A stretch of 5,838 nt of DNA from an uncultured Odoribacter sp. (GTDB lineage Bacteria; Bacteroidota; Bacteroidia; Bacteroidales; Marinifilaceae). The translations under genes and the position numbers were made by a program. The stretch covers positions 1 through 5,838 of the forward strand of contig CAJKZL010000227.1 in assembly GCA_905204385.1 (NCBI GenBank), in the 5' to 3' direction. The first letter of the stretch is position 1. Each line of letters begins with the position of its first letter. Below the pieces are notes generated by a model, which was given only the letters and a program-made list of their open reading frames with translations, did not search any database and was not told where the DNA came from. Shown here in pieces: positions 1 through 5,838 of this stretch.

Positions 1-596
1 TGATGTTGGAGGACGGCTCGGTGGTGTGGTTGAACTCCGCTTCCGAATTGCAATTTCCTGCTGCTTTTCCTGGGCAGGAAAGGAGAGTTCGGTTGAAAGG
101 CGAAGGGTATTTTAAAATTGAATGAGATACACTTCGTCCGTTCTGGGTGGAGACCGATAAAGTGACAGTAAAAGTATTGGGTACGGAATTTAACCTTTCG
201 GTTTATGCCGGCGAGCCCGGATCGGCGACGACTCTCGTAAAGGGAACTGTAGAAGTTTGCACACATCGGGGAAAGCCGGTCCGTTTACAGCCCGGCCAGC
301 AACTACTTTCTGACGGAAAGCGGATGATGGTACAGGAGGTGGATGTCGCTTCGGTCGTTTCCTGGGTAGAAGGGAAATTTAGTTTTCAAGATGCTACCCT
401 CCAGGAAATCATGCAGCAAGTGAGCCGTTGGTATGATGTGGACTATACTTTCGTCCGGGAGAATCTGAAAGACATCCGGTTTTCGGGTGCAATTCAAAAA
501 TTCAGGCCTTTACGCGATTTGATCGGAATGATCGAAGCAACAGCGCCCGTGCATTTTATGGTAAAAGGAGAACAGATAACGATTACCGGTAAATGA
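1..596 (+). pseudogene. FecR-family anti-sigma factor (FecR + DUF4974), 5'-partial, interrupted by in-frame TGA
   Basis: Reading in frame 3 from the left edge gives a FecR domain (LEDGSVVWLNSASELQFP, then VRLKGEGYFKIE), an in-frame TGA at 123-125, and then the same domain continues in the same frame (DTLRPFWVET, VKVLGTEFNLSVY, LVKGTVEV, VRLQPGQQ). A DUF4974-type C-terminus follows from about 375 (GKFSFQDATLQEIMQQVSRWYDV ... RFSGAI ... ITITGK) to the natural TGA stop at 594-596. FecR proteins are inner-membrane regulators: a cytoplasmic N-terminus binds an ECF sigma factor and the periplasmic part receives a signal from the STN domain of a TonB-dependent transporter. The N-terminal sigma-binding part and membrane helix would lie left of the window. 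Homology continues unshifted across the stop, so a substitution rather than an indel is implied. A GTG at 147 could open the 149-residue remainder, but it has no recognisable ribosome site and falls inside the domain. The gene may be a recent pseudogene, may make a truncated anti-sigma, or may be intact with a base-call error. Family assignment is firm; functional state is not. Confidence 0.85.
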
Positions 597-597
597 A

Positions 598-627
598 AGC
601 CGGAACGGTTGGCAGACCTTTCCGGCT
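598..627 (+). repeat. Inverted repeat just after the fecR stop (RNA stem-loop)
   Basis: The arms AGCCGGAA (598-605) and TTCCGGCT (620-627) are perfect reverse complements. After a single C/T mismatch (606/619) the stem continues with G607-C618, G608-C617, T609-A616 and a T610-G615 wobble, closing on a four-base GGCA loop. It begins one base after the fecR stop codon. No T-tract follows on the + strand (the next bases are GAATATTAATAACC), so it does not look like a standard intrinsic terminator. It could act as a weak or attenuating terminator, an RNA-processing site or a 3'-end stabiliser that separates regulator expression from susC-susD expression. The structure is seen in the sequence; the role is inference. 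Confidence 0.6.
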
Positions 628-642
628 GAATATTAATAACCT

Positions 643-676
643 GCTTTGCCAGAAGAGTCGACGCTAGAGGCAAAGC
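643..676 (+). repeat. Second inverted repeat in the susC leader
   Basis: The arms GCTTTGCC (643-650) and GGCAAAGC (669-676) are perfect reverse complements around an 18-base spacer that contains the palindrome GTCGAC (657-662). The right arm ends 22 bases before the susC-like start codon at 699. As RNA it would be a moderately stable hairpin in the 5' leader; as DNA it could be a dyad bound by a regulator. No T-tract follows. An 8-bp match with this spacing in a short gap could still arise by chance, so the functional reading is tentative. Confidence 0.45.
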
Positions 677-698
677 TATTAACAATAATTACAAATGT

Positions 699-3600
699 AT
701 GAAAAAAAATCATGATGCATGGCCTTCTTACAGAGAATGGCTGAAAAAAACGTTGTTCCTTATGCGATTGACCTGGCTATTTTGTTTGTTGTGTTTCGTT
801 CATGTTTCGGCCGCTGTATATTCTCAGGCGGAACGGGTCACCTTGAACGTGTCCGGAGTAACGGTGAAACAATCGTTGCGAATGCTGGGTAAAGAATTCA
901 AAAAAGACTTTTTTTATAGTAATGTTCAGTTCGATACGGAGCGGCAGGTAGATCTTCAACTCGATCGGGCTACGATCGGGGAGGCGTTGAAACAAGTATT
1001 TCCCGGCAAATCCGTCGATTATTTTATCGATGGGGATTTTGTGGTGATCCGGAAGATTACGGATCCGGTGAAGTCGTTGCCATCGGCGGAAATATACGGA
1101 ATGGTCAGGGATGAAAACGACCAGCCTTTACCTGGAGTCACTATTCTGGTAAAAAACACCAAACTGGGTTTTACTACAGATGCCTTGGGGAATTTCAAAG
1201 CGGTTGTGCCGATGCCCTTTCCGTTCACCCTTGTATTTACCTCGGTGGGATATACCCGTCAGGAATGCCTGGTAAATGAAAAAACCGGTTTCCCGCTGTC
1301 CATTCATATGGTGCCTGAAACGAAAGAAATGGATGAAGTAGTAGTCACCGGTATTTTTGAGCGTAAAGCCAGTAGTTTTACCGGTTCGGCCGTGAGCGTC
1401 ACCAAGGACCAGTTGATGCAGGTGGGGAATCAGAATATTTTCGCCAGTCTGAAAAACATAGATCCCAGTTTGATGATCTTTGAAAATCTTGAATTCGGTT
1501 CGGATCCCAATAAAATGCCTGAGATGCAGTTGCGCGGAACTTCTGCTTTTCCGGGTGATGAGGCCGGTTTGGACCTGAAAGGGAATTATGTGAATAATCC
1601 CAATATGCCCTTGTTTATTCTGGACGGTTTTGAAGCCAGCGTGGAAAAAATTTTCGATATGGATATGAACCGGGTAGAGAGCGTTACCATCTTGAAGGAT
1701 GCAGCGGCTAAAGCCATTTATGGCTCCAAGGCGGCTAACGGTGTGGTAGTGGTCGAAACCAAACGGTTGGAGTCGGGAGAACTCCGGGTGAGCTACAATG
1801 GAAATGTGAATTTGACGGTGCCCGACCTGACGAGTTACGATCTTTGTAATGCCGCCGAAAAATTGGAAGTCGAACGTTTGAACGGACTTTATGAAAGTGA
1901 TGACCTGAAATCCTGGATGACACTGCAAAAACGGTATAATCAAAGACTGGCGGTGGTATTGTCCGGCGTAAGCACCGACTGGATGTCCAAGCCTTTACGT
2001 ACCGGGGTCGGACATAAACATGCTTTGTCGATAGAACTCGGAAATAAAGAATTGAGGGCGGTTACCGATATCTCGTACAACGATGTGGTGGGCGTAATGA
2101 AAGGTTCCGACCGCGTAAATATTGCGGGGACTCTATCTTTATCCTACCGTTATAAGAATATTAATTTCCGGAATGTACTTTCCGTTACGGCCAGCGACAG
2201 TAAGGATTCGCCCTATGGTTCGTATTCAGAATATGCCCGGATGAATCCGTATTGGGCACCCTATGATGAGTACGGCAATTTACTCCGGAATGCGGAATTG
2301 TCTGTAAATTCTACGGGGGTTCCGGATTTTCGGGCTAATCCTTTGTATAATTCCCAGTTGAATACCCGTCTGACTTCCGATTATCTGGATGTTACGAACA
2401 ATCTGTATGTCGAATGGAACATTCTTCGGGGATTGAAAACAACCTTGCGGTTCGGAATTACCAAAAAATCCAATGGAGGAGAAACTTACTATCCGGCTAA
2501 TCATTTGATGTTCAATAGTTATTCAGGAGATGATTTTTTCCGGAAAGGTTCTTTTCAGACCAATGACGGAAAAAGCAAACGGTTGAGCGGCGACTTGAAT
2601 ATCAACTATTCTCATTTATTCGGAGAAAAACATTATGTGTTCGGGAATGTCGGCTGGAATTTGAGTGAGAATCAGTATCAGGAAGTGATTTATAAAGCCG
2701 AAGGCTTTCCCAGCGACAAGATGGACAACATCATGTTTGCCCGTCAATATGCAAAAGATCAGAAACCTTCCGGAAGGGAAGAAACGGTCAGGGATATCGG
2801 CTTGCTGGGAGTGGTAAACTACGCCTATGACGACCGTTTTCTGGCGGATGCTTCCTACCGGGTGAGCGCATCCAGCCAATTCGGTGCCAATACGCGCTGG
2901 GGAAGCTTTTGGAGTGCCGGTGTCGGTTGGAATATCCATAATGAACATTTTCTGAGACAATGGGACTTGATTCAGCAATTGAAATTACGCGCTTCGGCGG
3001 GATATACCGGTGCCCAGAATTTTGCAGCGTATCAGGCATTGGCAACCTATTCGTACGATCTGGACAGAACGTATAACCAATACCTCGGGGCAACCTTGAA
3101 AGGAATGGCGAACGATGATTTGAAATGGCAGCGGAAATTAGATTATAATGTGGGGCTGGATCTGAGTTTATTTCAGAAACTGACTTTAAAACTGGATTAT
3201 TATATCAGTACAACGGACAATACTTTGATCGATTATTCGTTACCTACTTCGACCGGGTTCAGTTCTGTCAAAGAAAATATGGGAGCCATTCGCAACGTGG
3301 GCTTCGAGGGGAAAGTCAATTGGACGGTTTGGTCACAGCCCAAAGAACGCTCTTATGTGATGTTGTCATTTGCGGCTGCTACCAATAAAAACAAGATTAC
3401 GAAAATATCCGAGACCCTGAAGGCTTATAATAAAGCCCAGGAAGAGATAGCTGATGACCGGTTTAGTAATAAACAGGTGACTTTATACTATGAGGGGATG
3501 TCTATGAATGCCATCTGGGCGGTTCCCTCTTTGGGTATCGATCCGGCGAATGGACGTGAAATATACCTGGATAAACAGGGTAATCCTACTTATGCCTATT

Positions 3601-4118
3601 CTTCGCAGAATCTGGTCGTTTGCGGCGACAATCTTCCCAAAGTGCAGGGTAATTTCGGGTTGAATGCGGAATATAAAGGAATAGGGATCAATGTGGTGTT
3701 CAGGTATATGTACGGCGGGGATATGTATAACCAGACTTTGGTCGATAAGGTTGAAAATGCCGATCTTCACTATAACGTAGACCGACGGGTGCTGACCGGA
3801 AGATGGCAGAAAAAAGGCGATCGGGCACCGTTTAAGTCGCTTGCCAAGGTATGGGTGTCGGAAGAGCAGGTGTGGAAAGAAGAGAAGACCCAGCCCACTT
3901 CCCGTTTTGTACAGCAGAGAAACGAACTGGACCTTTCCTCTGTTTCCCTTTCCTACGATTTTTATCGCTGGCCCTTTTTGAGAAAAGCGGCCCTGGAACG
4001 GCTGAAGTTCTCATTTTATATGAACGATGTATATAAATGGTCCTCTATCAAGGTTGAACGGGGGACGTCTTACCCGTTTGCCCGGAGTTTTAATTTTTCC
4101 TTGCAGGCAACATTTTAA
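699..4118 (+). CDS. SusC/RagA-family TonB-dependent outer-membrane transporter with N-terminal STN signalling domain
   Basis: A 1139-residue outer-membrane importer of normal length for SusC-like proteins (about 1000-1200). Domains in order: signal peptide with a long n-region, hydrophobic stretch about 25-40, likely cleaved near VYSQA (about 40-44); STN (secretin/TonB short N-terminus) about 46-118 (RVTLNVSGVTVKQSL ... FVVIRK); carboxypeptidase-regulatory-like beta-sandwich about 131-207 (GMVRDENDQPLPGVTILVKN ... TDALGNF); TonB-box-like segment 211-218 (MDEVVVTG); plug about 224-356 with the family motifs MPLFILDGF, RVESVTILKDAAA and AIYGSKAANGVVVV; then a beta-barrel to the terminal Phe (FNFSLQATF), a typical outer-membrane end. 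The barrel pairs with the SusD-like lipoprotein encoded 23 bp downstream and imports a ligand using TonB energy. The STN domain is the part that signals to FecR, matching the FecR gene directly upstream. The start at 699 has an A-rich leader and no clear Shine-Dalgarno; Met22 (762) would also leave a signal peptide, but the long n-region is common in this subfamily. Substrate is unknown: RagA relatives import peptides, SusC itself imports starch oligosaccharides. Confidence 0.95.
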   Translation: MKKNHDAWPSYREWLKKTLFLMRLTWLFCLLCFVHVSAAVYSQAERVTLNVSGVTVKQSLRMLGKEFKKDFFYSNVQFDTERQVDLQLDRATIGEALKQVFPGKSVDYFIDGDFVVIRKITDPVKSLPSAEIYGMVRDENDQPLPGVTILVKNTKLGFTTDALGNFKAVVPMPFPFTLVFTSVGYTRQECLVNEKTGFPLSIHMVPETKEMDEVVVTGIFERKASSFTGSAVSVTKDQLMQVGNQNIFASLKNIDPSLMIFENLEFGSDPNKMPEMQLRGTSAFPGDEAGLDLKGNYVNNPNMPLFILDGFEASVEKIFDMDMNRVESVTILKDAAAKAIYGSKAANGVVVVETKRLESGELRVSYNGNVNLTVPDLTSYDLCNAAEKLEVERLNGLYESDDLKSWMTLQKRYNQRLAVVLSGVSTDWMSKPLRTGVGHKHALSIELGNKELRAVTDISYNDVVGVMKGSDRVNIAGTLSLSYRYKNINFRNVLSVTASDSKDSPYGSYSEYARMNPYWAPYDEYGNLLRNAELSVNSTGVPDFRANPLYNSQLNTRLTSDYLDVTNNLYVEWNILRGLKTTLRFGITKKSNGGETYYPANHLMFNSYSGDDFFRKGSFQTNDGKSKRLSGDLNINYSHLFGEKHYVFGNVGWNLSENQYQEVIYKAEGFPSDKMDNIMFARQYAKDQKPSGREETVRDIGLLGVVNYAYDDRFLADASYRVSASSQFGANTRWGSFWSAGVGWNIHNEHFLRQWDLIQQLKLRASAGYTGAQNFAAYQALATYSYDLDRTYNQYLGATLKGMANDDLKWQRKLDYNVGLDLSLFQKLTLKLDYYISTTDNTLIDYSLPTSTGFSSVKENMGAIRNVGFEGKVNWTVWSQPKERSYVMLSFAAATNKNKITKISETLKAYNKAQEEIADDRFSNKQVTLYYEGMSMNAIWAVPSLGIDPANGREIYLDKQGNPTYAYSSQNLVVCGDNLPKVQGNFGLNAEYKGIGINVVFRYMYGGDMYNQTLVDKVENADLHYNVDRRVLTGRWQKKGDRAPFKSLAKVWVSEEQVWKEEKTQPTSRFVQQRNELDLSSVSLSYDFYRWPFLRKAALERLKFSFYMNDVYKWSSIKVERGTSYPFARSFNFSLQATF

Positions 4119-4141
4119 TATGAATTTTAATCGGTTGAAAT

Positions 4142-5626
4142 ATGAAAACCTTAATGAATATATTGCTGATTACCTGGGGAGTTTTGGGAACTTCTTGCCA
4201 GGACTGGCTGGATGTAAAGCCTAAATCGGAAGTCAAAGCGGACGTGTTGTTTGAAACGGAGGCCGGATTTAAAGATGCATTGAGCGGTGTTTATTTGCTG
4301 ATGACGAATAGCAGTGCATATGGCCTGGACCTTACTTTGGGGTTTAACGATGTGTTGGCCCGACAGTATACCCTTAATTCCACTTTTTGCGATTACTACG
4401 ACGAGAGTGAATACCGGTATGAAAAAGAAAATGTAGAGAGCCGCATTGCCCGCATTTGGCTGGCTCAGTATAATACCATCGCAAATGTGAATAATATTCT
4501 GGAAAATCTGGAGACTCACAAAGACGTATTGCATCCGACGACTTATGGGATCATCAAAGGGGAATGTCTCGGATTGCGGGCATTTTTGCATTTCGATCTG
4601 ATCCGGTTGTTTGGGTATGGAAATTTAGTCCGTCAGCCCGAAAATCTGAAGAAATTGTCTCTGCCTTATGTGAAAACTTTTCATAAATCCGTTACGCCGC
4701 AATCGACAACCGAACAATTCCTTCAGCAGGTGGTGCAGGATTTGGAAGAGGGGTATACCTGGCTGTTGAATTATGATCCTTACAGCATACAACCCAAGGG
4801 TGAGGATTATTACCTGCCGAATGACGATGAGTTTTTTACGAAACGGAATCGTTATTTCAATTATTTTGCTTTGAGGGCAACGCAAGCCCGGGTATATCTG
4901 TGGATGGGAGAAAGGGGAAAGGCGTTGGAATGTGCCCGGGAAATTATCAGCCGGGGAACTGCCTTTTCCTGGATTTCCGAACAAAACATTACCAATGGGG
5001 ATGAAAAGGCGAGGGATTTGACCTTTAGTACAGAGCATATCCTGAGTCTGAATGTTTATCAGTTGCAAGATAAAATCGATCGGTTTATTAATCCCGACTA
5101 TGTTCAGGGAAATATGAATTATGATTTGCTGTATCACTCCCGGACTCAGGCAAATGATATTTATGAAATCGAGGCTAACATCGGTGCATCGGATTACCGC
5201 TATATGCAATGGTATGATAAGGATGGTGATCAATTTGCCCTGAGGAAGTTCGTGCAGGTGGAAAAGACGCAGTTCCCCGATAATATGCCGTTGATCCGGA
5301 AGTCCGAAGCTTATTATATCGCAGCGGAATGTCTTAACGAGACGGATGATGCGGCAAACCGCAAAATAGCCATTGCCTATCTGGAAGAAGTGCGGAAACA
5401 CAGAGGCATCGTTCGTCCTTTGGATGAGAATCTGTCGCAGGAAGAAGTGCGGGAAGAAATTTATAAAGAATACCGCAAAGAGTTTATCAGCGAAGGGCAG
5501 TTGTTTTATTTCTATAAACGTCTAGGGTATACGACCATTCCGGGTTCTGTGGTTCCTGCCGATGAGCGGGTCTATAAATTGCCGATGCCCAAAGTGGAGA
5601 TCGATTTTGGCGGAAGAAACGAGTAA
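4142..5626 (+). CDS. SusD/RagB-family surface lipoprotein (ligand-binding lid)
   Basis: A 494-residue SusD-like lipoprotein of usual length. Residues 1-18 form a lipoprotein signal peptide with the lipidated Cys at 19 (LGTSC); the -3 residue is Gly rather than the usual Leu. The next residues are Q-D-W-L-D, and an acidic residue close to the Cys fits the surface-export signals known in Bacteroidota lipoproteins. The N-terminal SusD region (about 20-215) has the helical-repeat signature IWLAQYNTIANVNNILENLE and the family motif KGECLGLRAFLHFDLIRLFG at 139-158. A further helical repeat lies at 238-270 (NYFALRATQARVYLWMGERG). The C-terminal part contains MPLIRKSEAYYIAAECLN (382-399) and EIYKEYRKEFISEGQLFYFY (439-458), and ends with YKLPMPKVEIDFGGR. 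The protein caps the SusC barrel on the cell surface and helps bind ligand. The start at 4142 is the only one giving a complete signal peptide. The 23-bp gap and same strand indicate co-transcription with the transporter gene. Ligand residues cannot be predicted with confidence. Confidence 0.95.
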   Translation: MKTLMNILLITWGVLGTSCQDWLDVKPKSEVKADVLFETEAGFKDALSGVYLLMTNSSAYGLDLTLGFNDVLARQYTLNSTFCDYYDESEYRYEKENVESRIARIWLAQYNTIANVNNILENLETHKDVLHPTTYGIIKGECLGLRAFLHFDLIRLFGYGNLVRQPENLKKLSLPYVKTFHKSVTPQSTTEQFLQQVVQDLEEGYTWLLNYDPYSIQPKGEDYYLPNDDEFFTKRNRYFNYFALRATQARVYLWMGERGKALECAREIISRGTAFSWISEQNITNGDEKARDLTFSTEHILSLNVYQLQDKIDRFINPDYVQGNMNYDLLYHSRTQANDIYEIEANIGASDYRYMQWYDKDGDQFALRKFVQVEKTQFPDNMPLIRKSEAYYIAAECLNETDDAANRKIAIAYLEEVRKHRGIVRPLDENLSQEEVREEIYKEYRKEFISEGQLFYFYKRLGYTTIPGSVVPADERVYKLPMPKVEIDFGGRNE

Positions 5627-5644
5627 TATTTAAAGTCGAAGATT

Positions 5645-5838
5645 ATGAAAACAAATAAAATTATTTTCAGTTGCCTTTGCTGGCTGTCGGGATTCTTCCT
5701 GTTATCGGGCTGCGAAAAAGAAAACACCTTGGAATATGAAGAAATCCCCGGAGTATATTTTGACGGGGCTGTCCGTTCTTATTCCTTCTATGAAAAGCCG
5801 GGGACTTCGGTGGACACTTTGAAGTTGCCTGTTTTGAT
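5645..5838 (+). CDS. DUF4843-like lipoprotein, 3'-partial (runs off the window)
   Basis: An ATG at 5645 opens a reading frame with no stop through the right edge (64 complete codons). Residues 1-22 are a lipoprotein signal peptide (MKTNKIIFSCLCWLSGFFLL) with a canonical lipobox L-S-G-C at 20-23, followed by the charged E-K-E-N, compatible with surface display. The mature start IPGVYFDGAVRSYSFYEKPG then SVDTLKLPV resembles DUF4843 proteins, which begin with a YF...YSF...DTL.LPV pattern and are often encoded just after susC-susD pairs of the STN/FecR-regulated type. The function of that family is not established as far as I know; by position it may be an accessory surface ligand-binding lipoprotein, comparable in place to SusE/SusF. 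The 18-bp gap after the SusD-like gene implies the same operon. Lipoprotein status is firm; the family call rests on about 40 mature residues. Confidence 0.75.
   Translation, partial: MKTNKIIFSCLCWLSGFFLLSGCEKENTLEYEEIPGVYFDGAVRSYSFYEKPGTSVDTLKLPVL

Noticed and set aside
123..125. Recoding of TGA as selenocysteine or another amino acid
   Set aside because: The same gene ends with TGA, the family has no Cys/Sec at this position, and TGG is used normally for Trp; a substitution or base-call error is simpler.
641..648. Possible Bacteroides-type -7 promoter element (CTGCTTTG against TAnnTTTG)
   Set aside because: The TA pair is absent and there is no TTTG-like -33 element at suitable spacing; the operon may also use an ECF promoter whose consensus I cannot assign.
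1128..1943. 271-codon open frame on the minus strand
   Set aside because: It lies wholly antisense to the plug-encoding part of the SusC-like gene, has a low-complexity His/Ile/Phe-rich product and no recognisable domain; a shadow frame.
4027..4224. 65-codon + strand frame bridging the susC-susD junction
   Set aside because: It overlaps the end of the transporter gene and the signal peptide of the SusD-like gene in another frame and shows no protein family features.
4625..5401. 258-codon open frame on the minus strand
   Set aside because: Antisense to the SusD-like gene, Ile-rich translation with no domain or start context; a shadow frame.
5383..5452. 13-bp direct repeat GGAAGAAGTGCGG at 5383-5395 and 5440-5452
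   Set aside because: Both copies encode an E-E-V-R segment in the same frame of the SusD-like gene, 57 bp apart; explained by repeated helix residues and codon choice, not by a mobile or regulatory repeat.

Overview
The window is a stretch of a Bacteroidota chromosome. The evidence is an adjacent SusC/RagA-like TonB-dependent transporter and a SusD/RagB-like lipoprotein on the + strand, preceded by a FecR-type anti-sigma gene. Start codons sit in A/T-rich leaders without clear Shine-Dalgarno sequences, which is usual for this phylum. The wording of the SusC N-terminus (MRLTWLFCLLC..VSAAVYSQ, then an STN domain, EMDEVVVTGIF, NPNMPLFILDGF, DAAAKAIYGSKAANGVVVVETK) resembles the large STN-bearing SusC families of gut Bacteroidales such as Butyricimonas/Odoribacter. 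The genus is a guess from memory of the family.

Layout: (1) 1-596, the 3' two-thirds or so of a FecR/DUF4974 anti-sigma gene, open at the left edge and interrupted by one in-frame TGA at 123-125. (2) 597-698, a 102-bp gap with two perfect 8-bp-arm inverted repeats. (3) 699-4118, a full-length SusC-like transporter with an N-terminal STN signalling domain. (4) 4142-5626, a full-length SusD-like lipoprotein. (5) 5645-5838, the start of a small lipoprotein resembling the DUF4843 family, cut by the right edge. Genes 3-5 are separated by only 23 and 18 bp and almost certainly form one operon.

How the parts would work together: SusC and SusD form a lidded outer-membrane pump, with SusD capturing a ligand and the TonB-powered SusC barrel importing it. 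By analogy with FecA-FecR-FecI, the STN domain of SusC reports ligand occupancy to the periplasmic part of FecR, which controls an ECF sigma factor (expected just left of the window, not seen). The substrate cannot be read from this window: no glycosidase, peptidase or other degradative enzyme is present. The main anomaly is that the FecR gene carries a nonsense codon inside its periplasmic domain, so the expected signalling partner of this transporter would be truncated unless the stop is a sequence error or is bypassed. I found no RNA gene, mobile element or CRISPR array, and nothing that clearly amounts to a new system.
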